Source of the DNA: Pseudomonadota bacterium
GTDB taxonomy: Bacteria; Pseudomonadota; Gammaproteobacteria; Steroidobacterales; Steroidobacteraceae
Direction of reading: 5' to 3'
DNA length: 32,399 nucleotides
Assembly: GCA_021807675.1 (NCBI GenBank)
Contig: JAKBCR010000024.1
Span: 1-32,399 of the forward strand
Position numbers and translations under genes: made by a program. The notes under the pieces are model-generated. The model saw only the letters and a list, made by a program, of their open reading frames with translations, was not told where the DNA came from and made no database searches. Shown here one piece after another: positions 8,920 to 16,001 of this stretch (position 1 is its first letter; each line of letters begins with the position of its first letter).

Positions 8920-10233
8920 ATGCTGACGCTTACCAATGCCAAGATATTCGACGGCCGTGAAATGCGTCAGGGCCGGCATACCCTCACCCTGGATGGCAAC
9001 CGCATCGCCACCCTCGGGGCGAAAGCTGCGACTGGCACGGGAGATGTCCTCGACCTCCATGGCCTGACGGTGATGCCGGGCCTCATCACCTGCCATCTGC
9101 ACGCCGACTTCTACAAGTTCACCCTCGCACAGGGACTTGCGGGCGACCCGCTGGGCAAGGAATTCCCACCTGGAGTCATGATGGCGATCGGTGTGCGCAC
9201 CTGCCGGGTTCTTCTCGAGAGTGGCTTCACCGGTTACGTTGGTGCATCGTGCAGCAACGACGTCGATGCGCAGCTGAAGATCGCCATCGCCGAAGACATC
9301 ATTCCAGGGCCGCGTATCCGCGCTTGTGGTCATCACATCGGAACGACGGCGGACCTCAACGACAGCCCCAAGTGGTGGCGGAACTTCCAGACACCGGGGA
9401 CCGACCTGTTCGTCGACGGACCGGATGCGTTGCGCCGGGTCGTGCGTGAGGAGATCAGGCGCGGCGCCCAGACGATCAAATTCTTCGCCAGCGCCGGCCA
9501 CGGCTTCCCCGGCCGTACCATCCGCAACATGGCGCGGGATGAGATTGCCACGATCGTCGATACCGCCCACAACCGCGGCGCGCGCGTGCGCGCCCATGTC
9601 GCCGACAAGGCCATGATCCTCGAATGCATCGAGCTCGGCGTCGACGTCATCGATCATGGCGACGAGGTGGACGAGGAATGCATCGAGGCCATGGTCAAGG
9701 CCGGCACCTTCTGGGTACCGAGTCTCATCTATCCCAAGCTCCTTCTCGAGCTCGGTTGGGGAGATTCGGGCGGGGCGATGCAGCGTCTCTACGAGAGCGT
9801 GCGGCGCGTGCTGCCGCTCGCGCAGAAGGCGGGAGTACGCATATTGATCGGTGATGACTACAGCGGCGTATTCCGGGACGCCGTGAAGGACGACCCACTC
9901 GATCATCAGGTCGGCAGGTACGGCCGCGAGCTCGCCTATTACGGAGCCATCGATGGGCTGTCCCCAGCCGAGGTATTGAGCTGGGGCACCCGAAATGCCG
10001 GCGAGCTGCTGGTCGATGCGCCGGGCAAGGTTGGAATCATCGAGCCCGGAGCGCTCGCCGACCTCATCGTCATCGACGGCGATCCGATCGCGGACCTCTC
10101 GCTCTTCGCCCGGCCGGAACAGGCCCTGAAGGCGGTCATCCGCGACGGCGCGGTATTGATCGACCGGCTGCCACGGGCCGACGAGGCGGCGACCCCCAGC
10201 TTGGCGCGCATTGCGGGGACGACAGCCCGCTGA
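8920..10233 (+). CDS. Amidohydrolase family protein (imidazolonepropionase/prolidase-like)
   Basis: A 437-aa metal-dependent hydrolase with the composite fold typical of the Amidohydro_1 imidazolonepropionase-like group. It starts with a small beta domain (LTLTNAKIFDG) and has His59-x-His61 (CHLHAD), a candidate carboxylated Lys187 (TIKFFASAGHG), His226 (RAHV), His246 (IDHGDE) and an Asp at 312 or 313 (IGDDYSG), then a C-terminal ADLIVIDGDP segment. This family usually hydrolyses cyclic amides, lactones or peptides. I chose the ATG at 8920, where homology begins; the ribosome site is weak. It follows the ferredoxin gene by 186 bp and may be read from the same promoter or its own. It belongs to a different amidohydrolase branch from the gene at 2921-4087. 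Confidence 0.88.
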   Translation: MLTLTNAKIFDGREMRQGRHTLTLDGNRIATLGAKAATGTGDVLDLHGLTVMPGLITCHLHADFYKFTLAQGLAGDPLGKEFPPGVMMAIGVRTCRVLLESGFTGYVGASCSNDVDAQLKIAIAEDIIPGPRIRACGHHIGTTADLNDSPKWWRNFQTPGTDLFVDGPDALRRVVREEIRRGAQTIKFFASAGHGFPGRTIRNMARDEIATIVDTAHNRGARVRAHVADKAMILECIELGVDVIDHGDEVDEECIEAMVKAGTFWVPSLIYPKLLLELGWGDSGGAMQRLYESVRRVLPLAQKAGVRILIGDDYSGVFRDAVKDDPLDHQVGRYGRELAYYGAIDGLSPAEVLSWGTRNAGELLVDAPGKVGIIEPGALADLIVIDGDPIADLSLFARPEQALKAVIRDGAVLIDRLPRADEAATPSLARIAGTTAR

Positions 10234-10288
10234 GATCGCCTTCGGCGGGGAGATCAGGACCGGGCGGCGCGGACCGCGGCTGCGCAAG

Positions 10289-10311
10289 CGCGCCGGCCGA
10301 AGCCCGGCGCG
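10289..10311. terminator. Hairpin between convergent genes
   Basis: A perfect 8-bp stem, CGCGCCGG/CCGGCGCG, with a 7-nt loop abuts the crotonase stop codon, in the 78-bp gap between the convergent amidohydrolase and crotonase genes. No T-run is present. Its location suggests a shared terminator. Confidence 0.45.
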
Positions 10312-11382
10312 TCAGGTCTTGCCCAGTCTGCGCTCCAGCGCCCGCAGCTGCTGCTGCGTCTCCTCGAGCACGCGGCGCAGCCGCTCGATCTCCTGCGCCT
10401 CGCTCCCCGCCCCGTCTCGCCGGCCCGCGGCACGGCCGGCATAGCTCATACGCCACTCCGGCGGGAACAGCGCATCGTTGTCCTTCACGGCATTCCCGAG
10501 GCCCTTCGCGAATGTCTCATCACCAAGCTCGAGCTCACCGTCGGATTTCACCAGGGGCAGCATCGACTCGAGCCAGCCGGCCAGGACGCTTCCCATGTAC
10601 TCGCCCTGCTGCTGCTTGAAGACCTCGAAAAAGGTCTTCTGCATCGCAACCGTGTCGGTAGGCCTCGTGCGCGCACACGCCAGCGCGTACTTTCGCACCT
10701 CGTCTTCCAGGCGCTCGCGCGGCACGACACTGTTCACGAAATGGCACTCGTACATCTCCCGGGCGGTGAAGGGGCGCCCGGTGAAGACCATCTCCTGGAA
10801 TTTGCGCAGCCCCATCGTCAGGGTCCACTGCCACATGCGCGCCGCCCAGCCGGCATAGCGAAAAGAGGAATGTCCGAAGAGCGCATCATCCGAGGAGATG
10901 ACGAGATCGGCGTCGGCCGCCTGGTAGAAGTGCCAGCCGTAGCAGTATCCCTTCGCCTCGATGATGCTGATCTTCTTGAAGTCCTGGAGCGAGCGTAGGC
11001 CGAAATTCGAGTTGGCGTAGAGCTGCGTGAGGCTGGCGAGATACCGATAGGAATCCTTCGGCGGGTATCTCACGCCCTCCTGCTCGCCGATCTTGAACTC
11101 GTGCAGGAGCGAGTGTTCCCCGCCCTGCGAGAACATGCGCGCCTGCTCGGGCAGGTCCGCGCCGCTGCCGAAATGCTCACCTTCCCCCCGAACGACCAAG
11201 ACCTTGACGTCGTCATCGACATTGGCGCGGTGCACGAGATCGGCAAAGCGCTGTCGCGCGGCGGTGGTCGGCGCGTTGAGCTTGTCGGGGCGGTTGAGGG
11301 TGATCGTCGCGATCTTCGTGCCGGGATCCTTCACATACCGCACGATTTCTTCGGGCGCCGGCTGCTTCACGTCGGTGGTCAT
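10312..11382 (-). CDS. Crotonase-fold (enoyl-CoA hydratase/isomerase-like) protein with coiled-coil tail
   Basis: Crotonase-superfamily protein of 356 aa, about 90 residues longer than a typical member. The CoA-binding and oxyanion-hole segment HFGSGADL (70-77) and the second conserved block GYCYGWHF (145-152) are clear. The two glutamates that hydrate enoyl-CoA in classical hydratases are not evident: the corresponding blocks read GWHFYQAADADL and ALFGHSSFRYAG. It may therefore catalyse isomerisation, C-C cleavage or another thioester reaction. Residues 328-354 (EIERLRRVLEETQQQLRALE) form a heptad-rich coiled coil. It is second in a minus-strand operon, 55 bp after the CMD-like gene. Confidence 0.87.
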   Translation of the reverse strand: MTTDVKQPAPEEIVRYVKDPGTKIATITLNRPDKLNAPTTAARQRFADLVHRANVDDDVKVLVVRGEGEHFGSGADLPEQARMFSQGGEHSLLHEFKIGEQEGVRYPPKDSYRYLASLTQLYANSNFGLRSLQDFKKISIIEAKGYCYGWHFYQAADADLVISSDDALFGHSSFRYAGWAARMWQWTLTMGLRKFQEMVFTGRPFTAREMYECHFVNSVVPRERLEDEVRKYALACARTRPTDTVAMQKTFFEVFKQQQGEYMGSVLAGWLESMLPLVKSDGELELGDETFAKGLGNAVKDNDALFPPEWRMSYAGRAAGRRDGAGSEAQEIERLRRVLEETQQQLRALERRLGKT

Positions 11383-11398
11383 GTGGCTTCTCCCGGTC

Positions 11399-11437
11399 GG
11401 CGCGGCGGGCGCCTGTGCGGCCGCCGCACGCCGCGCC
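11399..11437 (-). other. GC-rich intercistronic hairpin
   Basis: A 9-bp perfect stem, GGCGCGGCG/CGCCGCGCC, encloses a smaller hairpin (TGCGG/CCGCA) and fills most of the gap between the CMD-like and crotonase genes, starting immediately after the CMD stop codon. It could attenuate transcription or stabilise one part of the operon mRNA. No T-run follows, so full termination is not evident. Confidence 0.35.
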
Positions 11438-11992
11438 TCAGGCGTACTTTCTGAGCGCGTTGAAGCTTTCGAGATCCGGCTCGAGCTGCATGCCGAAGCT
11501 CTTCGTCAGCATCGCCATCGTCTGATAGCAGCCGCCGAGGAATACGATCTCCATCAGCTGCTGCTGCGAGTACCGCTTCGCAAGCTCGCTCCAGGTCGCC
11601 TCGCTGATGCATTGATCCTTGAACAGCTCCCGCGTCGCCTTCATCACCGTACGGTCGGAGGCGCTCAGACGCTCCCCCTGGCCGGCGAGCACCGCCGATA
11701 TGTCCTCATCCGTCAACCCGGACCGGCGCGAAATGGTGATGTGATGCGTCTTCTCGTAGGTCTCGTCGCAGAGCTGCAGCATGTAGAGACAGACGATCTG
11801 CCGATCGCGCGGAGGCAGGCTCGTCCGTGCGATCACTTCCGCGAGGAATGGCACGAAGGTCCCGTACATGCCCGGGTGGCGGACCAGGACCTGCGAAAAA
11901 ATGAGATTCTTCCAGTCACCCACGAGCTTGGCCTGCTCGGGGGTGAACTCCTTCGGGTCGAGCGGCGGGATGCGCACTGCGGTGGTTGACAT
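11438..11992 (-). CDS. Carboxymuconolactone decarboxylase-like protein number 1
   Basis: A 184-aa all-helical protein of the CMD/AhpD-like superfamily. The core RDRQIVCLYMLQLCDETYEK followed by THHITISRRSGLTDEDI matches the family pattern in which a conserved Glu/Tyr and His line a small cavity. The redox-active CxxC of true AhpD proteins is absent: only one Cys occurs at this place (LCDETYE). It is therefore probably not a peroxidase partner; such proteins are frequent in aromatic and terpenoid degradation loci and mostly uncharacterised. The start has AGGAT about seven bases upstream. It leads the operon with the crotonase and diverges from the alpha/beta hydrolase. Confidence 0.85.
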   Translation of the reverse strand: MSTTAVRIPPLDPKEFTPEQAKLVGDWKNLIFSQVLVRHPGMYGTFVPFLAEVIARTSLPPRDRQIVCLYMLQLCDETYEKTHHITISRRSGLTDEDISAVLAGQGERLSASDRTVMKATRELFKDQCISEATWSELAKRYSQQQLMEIVFLGGCYQTMAMLTKSFGMQLEPDLESFNALRKYA

Positions 11993-12160
11993 GGGGATCC
12001 TGGCTGTCGTGTAGAAGCTGGCTCATTGTAGCGCGGGGGCGCGCAGCCGGGTCTCGATAGGAAACGCCTGTTTTTCGATAGGCCGATTTGAGGGCCGTCG
12101 CCGGCCGGCCGCCGGCTCCAAACCGTTTACCCACGCGGGGCAAAGTCATAGCATTCGGGA
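11993..12160. promoter_or_regulatory. Divergent promoter with two TCGATAGG sites 21 bp apart
   Basis: This 168-bp region lies between the CMD-crotonase operon and the alpha/beta hydrolase. TCGATAGG occurs at 12054-12061 and again at 12075-12082, in the same orientation and exactly 21 bp apart, matching AraC-type operator spacing. The first site with its flank, CTCGATA-N5-CGCC, partly matches the half-site upstream of the AraC gene at 7343 (CTCGACA-N5-CGCC). Binding is inferred. Confidence 0.42.
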
Positions 12161-13033
12161 ATGAGCGCAGCCGAATCCCGTACCCTGACCGAGCCCACCG
12201 CGATCGTCGCCGACCTGGACGGGCGCGCCCGCCGATTCAACACTCCCTGTGGAGACGGTACGCTCCTCTGGCGGGCATGGGGAAGCGGTCCGCCCGTCGT
12301 TCTGCTGCACGGCTCTCATGGGTCCTGGTCCCACTGGATCCGCAACATCGATGCGCTGTCAGCAGAGCGGACGGTCTGGGCCCCGGATCTTCCGGGATAC
12401 GGTGATTCCGCGATGCCGCCTCGCGCCGATCACGCCTGCATCGCGCAGGTGATCGGCTCGGGGCTTCGGCAATTGATACCCGGCGAACTGCCGGTGGACA
12501 TCGTGGGGTTTTCGTTCGGTGCCGTCGTCGCCGCCCATCTGGCTTCATTCCACCCGGACCTCGTGCGCCGGCTCGTCCTGGTGGGCGCCGGAGGACTGGG
12601 CACGCCGCAAGGCGCGGTCACACTGCAGCGCGTCCGCGGACTCGAGGGGGATGCCCGGCGCGTCGTCAATCGCGCGAATCTGCTCGCCCTGATGCTGCAC
12701 CACCCCTCGAGCGTCGATGATCTGGCACTTCATCTGCAGGCAAGCGACGGCTCCCGGGCCCGGCTCGATCCCATACCGCTCGTGCTGCCGGACAAGCTGT
12801 TGCAGGCGCTGCCGCGCATTCGCACCCAGGTGGACGCCATCTGGGCGGAGCACGATCGCCCTCATCCGCAACCCGCCGTGCAGGAGCAGGTGCTGCGGCG
12901 ATTTCACCCCGACCTCGACTTTCAGATCATCCCCGAGGCGGGTCACTGGGCGATGTACGAACGGCCGACCGAGTTCGACCGGGCGCTGTTAGGGCTGCTC
13001 AGGGCCCCGCTGCGGCGGGGAAGCATCAATTGA
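12161..13033 (+). CDS. Alpha/beta hydrolase
   Basis: A 290-aa alpha/beta-hydrolase-fold enzyme of the size of meta-cleavage product hydrolases (MhpC, BphD, HsaD) and related esterases. The oxyanion-hole HG is in VVLLHGSHGSWSHW (about 47-60), the nucleophile Ser118 is in GFSFG, a candidate acid Asp232 is in WAEHDRP, and the base His262 is in EAGHWAMYERP. There is no signal peptide, so it is cytoplasmic. The ATG at 12161 has only a weak ribosome site. It diverges from the CMD-crotonase genes across a shared regulatory region. It may hydrolyse a C-C bond in a ring-cleavage product or a lactone/ester; the choice cannot be made from sequence alone. Confidence 0.9.
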   Translation: MSAAESRTLTEPTAIVADLDGRARRFNTPCGDGTLLWRAWGSGPPVVLLHGSHGSWSHWIRNIDALSAERTVWAPDLPGYGDSAMPPRADHACIAQVIGSGLRQLIPGELPVDIVGFSFGAVVAAHLASFHPDLVRRLVLVGAGGLGTPQGAVTLQRVRGLEGDARRVVNRANLLALMLHHPSSVDDLALHLQASDGSRARLDPIPLVLPDKLLQALPRIRTQVDAIWAEHDRPHPQPAVQEQVLRRFHPDLDFQIIPEAGHWAMYERPTEFDRALLGLLRAPLRRGSIN

Positions 13034-13050
13034 AGCGCTGGATCCGGGCA
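13034..13050 (+). repeat. Dispersed repeat copy 1 (AGCGCTGGATCCGGGCA)
   Basis: This 17-bp sequence is identical to 28005-28021. Extended leftward through the hydrolase stop codon it shares TGAAGCGCTGGATCC (13031-13045) with 14218-14232. It lies immediately after the alpha/beta hydrolase and next to hairpin-forming sequence. Confidence 0.6.
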
Positions 13051-13092
13051 TTGCGCTGCGCGGTCCCTGCTCGCGCAATGCTCGCGCAATGC
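13048..13092. terminator. Hairpin and small tandem repeat after the hydrolase
   Basis: GCATTGCGC (13048-13056) pairs with GCGCAATGC at 13073-13081, and alternatively with a second copy at 13084-13092. The second copy arises from an 11-bp tandem duplication, TGCTCGCGCAA (13068-13078 and 13079-13089). The structure follows the hydrolase stop by 14 bp and could terminate its transcript. Confidence 0.42.
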
Positions 13093-13119
13093 TCCGGGGT
13101 GTCCCGCCCTGGCCACCCG

Positions 13120-13137
13120 TTCGCCGCATGCGGCGAA
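13120..13137. repeat. Perfect 18-bp palindrome
   Basis: TTCGCCGCATGCGGCGAA is perfectly palindromic and lies between the convergent hydrolase and TonB-receptor remnant. With no loop it is less suited to termination than to protein binding, although a cruciform or bidirectional terminator is possible. Confidence 0.4.
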
Positions 13138-13180
13138 CCCCTGTACCTGGGTGCCGTGTCGTGTCCCGGGGCGTCCAACC

Positions 13181-13780
13181 TCAGAAATTGACGTCGGCCT
13201 CGATCGAGACGATGCGGCGGGTGCCGTAATTCAGCAGGTTGCCGAAAGAGCTCGAGTTGGAACCGATGTAATAGACCTGATCCAGGAGGTTGTTGGCCAC
13301 GAGATACAGGCCGTACCTGTTGTCCGAGGTCTTCACTCCGACACGGGCATTCACCAGCCAGTACGCGGCCGCCGTGTCGTTGGGCACGATCCCCGGCAGC
13401 GACGAGTAGGCGAAGATCATGCTGTCGGTGTAGGAGCCCAGCAGGTTCGCCACGAGGTCGTAGTGCTCGCTGATCGGCTGATCGAGCGCGGCGGTGAGCG
13501 ACACCTGCCACCTCGGCGAGTGCGTCATCGTCTGGCCGTCACGATTGAAGGGCGCGAGGACCGTGCTGTCCCGCAGCGAGAAGTTCAGGTACTTCGCGTT
13601 GAGATACCCGGCATTGACCCCCAGGATGAGCGGGTCGATGATCCTCCAGTCCAGGCTCCCCTCCACGCCCCAGGTCCGTGCCGACTGGGCGTTGATGATG
13701 GCGGTCGTGATGAAGGTGTGCCGGGGTCGGATGCCGCCCACGGGCGTTCCCGCCGAAGGCGACGTTGCGGCTCGAGCCAT
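13181..13780 (-). pseudogene. C-terminal remnant of a TonB-dependent outer-membrane receptor
   Basis: About 199 residues with the features of the last beta-strands of a TonB-dependent receptor: alternating strand patterns, INAQSARTWGVEGSLDW, GYLNAKYLNF, YWLVNARVGVKT, LVANNLLDQVYY, and a terminal Phe as in outer-membrane barrels. Full receptors have about 700-900 residues with a signal peptide, TonB box and plug; none of these is present upstream. The recognisable similarity begins around 13720, and the residues before it look unrelated. The intact ancestor probably imported the pathway substrate. It could be read from the apparent ATG at 13780, but the product could not form a receptor. Confidence 0.75.
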
Positions 13781-14290
13781 GGAGAAAGCGCGCGAGCCTA
13801 TCAGCCGCGCATACCAACCCTCTCGACAGTGCGCGCCTCTGCATCTGCCCTCGCCGCCCTCTGCGCGGGCCGCCTGCTGCGCGAACTCAGGAGGAGAGTC
13901 AGAAGGGAATCGTCTCGAGAAGGCCGATCAGATCGTGATCGAGCATGGCGGCGCTGACGGGGGCGTCAGCGGATCTCGAAGCCCGGCACGGTGACATCCG
14001 GCGCCCGGGTCCTCAGGGCGGCCATCACCCATTGGCGGATCATCTGCTCGAGGCGAATGGGCACAGGAGATGATCGCGGCTCGACGGTTTTGCTGTCATC
14101 GTTTTTTCCGGCGCGGCACTGGCGGGCGCACGCTCTGCGCCCTGGAGGGTGTCAGTGCCTCCGGCGGTTGTCTCGATAAAGCGCGTTGCCGCGGCTGCAG
14201 CTCATGCTCTGGTATCATGAAGCGCTGGATCCCTTTATCCGGCTTGCCTGTCGGCGCGCCGAGCCGCGGAACCCGTACTGGAAAACATCG
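13781..14290. other. Gene-poor stretch with possible coding relics
   Basis: No intact gene is visible in these 510 bases. On the minus strand, codons from about 14095 down to a stop at 13966-13968 read like a protein end (QMIRQWVMAALRTRAPDV, then TVPGFEIR). In a different frame, SADAPVSAAM continues as LDHDLIGLLETIPF and stops at 13899-13901. Together they would make one C-terminus broken by a frameshift, but I recognise no family. The stretch also holds repeat copy 2 and the leader of the phosphatase-like gene. Confidence 0.35.
14218..14232 (+). repeat. Dispersed repeat copy 2 (TGAAGCGCTGGATCC)
   Basis: These 15 bases are identical to 13031-13045. They lie about 60 bp upstream of the phosphatase-like gene and share the core AGCGCTGGATCC with 28005-28016. 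A short hairpin, GGAT-CCCTTT-ATCC, can form from its right end. Confidence 0.5.
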
Positions 14291-15130
14291 ATGAGTGCTC
14301 CCTCGGACCTCGGGCAGACCCAAGTGCCACCGCCGGAAACGGCCCTGGACGATGCGTGGGCGGTGGCCAGCGCCGCGCGGATCGTCCCGCTCGAGCGTAG
14401 CGTCAATTTCCGCGACCTCGGGGGATACCGGACGCAGGACGGCCGGCGTATCAAGCGCGGCAAGTTGTACCGCTCCGGCGATATGAGCGGTCTTGCGGAC
14501 AATGACCTCTCCTACCTGGCGACCCTCGGGGTGCGAACGCTCTGTGATCTGCGCTCGACCAGCGAGCGAACGAGGCATCCGAACGAGTGGGTCGGGGCTC
14601 AGGCGGTGAGGTATTGGGCACGGGATTACGAGGAGAACTTCGGCGACCTGCGCCGTCTGATGATGCAGGCGTCGATGACCGCCGAGCAGGCGCGTGCGGC
14701 CATGATCGACGGCTATGGCCGCGCGCCATACGATCATTCGGCAAGTTACAGGGAGCTGTTCTTGCGCATTGCGGCGGATGAGATCCCGCTCGCCTTCCAC
14801 TGCACCGCCGGCAAGGATCGTACCGGGGTTGGCGCCGCGCTCATTCTCGAGGCGCTGAATGTGCCGCGAGCGACGATCGTGGCCGACTATGTGTTATCCG
14901 ATGATGCCGCGGAGGGCATTCAGCGCCTGCGGCCTGGCGAGAGCGAGGCGTTGGCGAGGCGGCTCGCGCCCGGGGTGGTGCGCGAGCTCTTGCGTGCCGA
15001 TGCCTGCTACTTGCAGGCGGCATTCGCCGCCATCGAGGCGGGGCACGGATCGGTGAGCGGGTATCTTTCGGCGCAGCTCGGCGTCGATGACCGCATGCTG
15101 CGGCGGATTCGGTCGCAGCTCCTCGAGTGA
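14291..15130 (+). CDS. Tyrosine-phosphatase-like protein (Y_phosphatase3 family)
   Basis: A 279-aa protein with the cysteine-phosphatase signature HCTAGKDRTG (170-179; nucleophile Cys171, phosphate-binding Arg177), and upstream the family segments SVNFRDLGGY (37-46) and KLYRSGDM (58-65). The lysine after Gly in the P-loop is typical of bacterial lipid/tyrosine phosphatases of this family (for example MptpB-like proteins). Such proteins often sit in catabolic clusters for unknown reasons. The start is the ATG at 14291 with GGAAA about eight bases upstream. It stands alone, converging on the MBL-fold operon. The physiological substrate, phosphoprotein, phosphoinositide or other phosphoester, cannot be predicted. 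Confidence 0.9.
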   Translation: MSAPSDLGQTQVPPPETALDDAWAVASAARIVPLERSVNFRDLGGYRTQDGRRIKRGKLYRSGDMSGLADNDLSYLATLGVRTLCDLRSTSERTRHPNEWVGAQAVRYWARDYEENFGDLRRLMMQASMTAEQARAAMIDGYGRAPYDHSASYRELFLRIAADEIPLAFHCTAGKDRTGVGAALILEALNVPRATIVADYVLSDDAAEGIQRLRPGESEALARRLAPGVVRELLRADACYLQAAFAAIEAGHGSVSGYLSAQLGVDDRMLRRIRSQLLE

Positions 15131-15190
15131 GCCCGCCCGCCCCCCCCGCGGACCATCGGAGCTGCCCTGCGCGGGCGCCGGCCGCCGGCT

Positions 15191-15976
15191 TCAGTCCGGA
15201 CGGAAGCGCGGGAGCGCGATCAGGTGCTGCAGCGCCTGCGGGACGGTTGCACCGCGAATGGCCGGAGTATGCGCGCCCACGATCACCCCGATGTCGAGGC
15301 TCGCGAGCCGATCGACCTCGGCCTTGAACAGCGTCTGATCCACCAGGGCTATCCAGGGACAGAGCGCGATGTGCTGGAATCTCGCCATGCCCTGCGCCCA
15401 GAGAAGCGGCGGGATCTCATCGACCCAGTCGACAGGACTCTGCGGCATCGGGGCGCAAAACGCATCGGCTGAATAATAGACACGCGTGGAAGGGTCGAAG
15501 AGGCCGCGAGTATACGGGCTGTCGTAGACCGGGGGACGAACCGCGCGAAGCGCCCGATCGCCGACGTGGAACGTCTCTCCGTCCTCGATCATCCGCATGC
15601 GCTCGAGCGGGATGCCCAGGCATGCCGAAGTCCGATACGATTCGGCCCGGCTGGTCACGACCGTGGCATTCGCACATCGACCGAGCGCCTCGACGAGATT
15701 GCCGGCGTGATCGCCGTCGATGTGCGTGATGAAGATCCATCGCACCTCATGAGGGGGCACGAGCGAGAACACGTCCTCGAACCAGGCCGTGCGGTGGGTA
15801 ACCATTCCGGTATCGACGATGACGGGCTCCGCGGCGCGGATGATCATCGAGTTCAGGTTCGTCCACGTCCCGCCCGTGGAGGCAGTGATCGCCCGAATCA
15901 CGAACGTGTCGGGAGCCACCTCGAGGGGAGCCTGCCGTGGACCCGAGGTGGTCATGTTGATCTCAAAGCCGCTCAT
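15191..15976 (-). CDS. Metallo-beta-lactamase-fold hydrolase (FprA/ODP-like)
   Basis: A 261-aa MBL-fold protein. The metal motif is His85-x-Asp87-x-Asp89-His90 (THIDGDHAGN) in place of the canonical HxHxDH. This acidic substitution resembles the di-iron flavodiiron/ODP group (HxExDH). Other family segments are VIVDTGM (52-58), YYSADAF with a metal Asp, and VGAHTP near the C-terminus with the last metal His. No flavodoxin domain is fused. The ATG at 15976 has GAAGG five bases upstream. It is third in a minus-strand operon after the ferredoxin and SnoaL-like genes, 25 bp from the latter. It may be an oxygen-binding di-iron protein or a hydrolase with altered metal preference. Confidence 0.84.
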   Translation of the reverse strand: MSGFEINMTTSGPRQAPLEVAPDTFVIRAITASTGGTWTNLNSMIIRAAEPVIVDTGMVTHRTAWFEDVFSLVPPHEVRWIFITHIDGDHAGNLVEALGRCANATVVTSRAESYRTSACLGIPLERMRMIEDGETFHVGDRALRAVRPPVYDSPYTRGLFDPSTRVYYSADAFCAPMPQSPVDWVDEIPPLLWAQGMARFQHIALCPWIALVDQTLFKAEVDRLASLDIGVIVGAHTPAIRGATVPQALQHLIALPRFRPD

Positions 15977-16001
15977 GAAGCCTTCGCGCCCGCTCAGGGA
16001 G

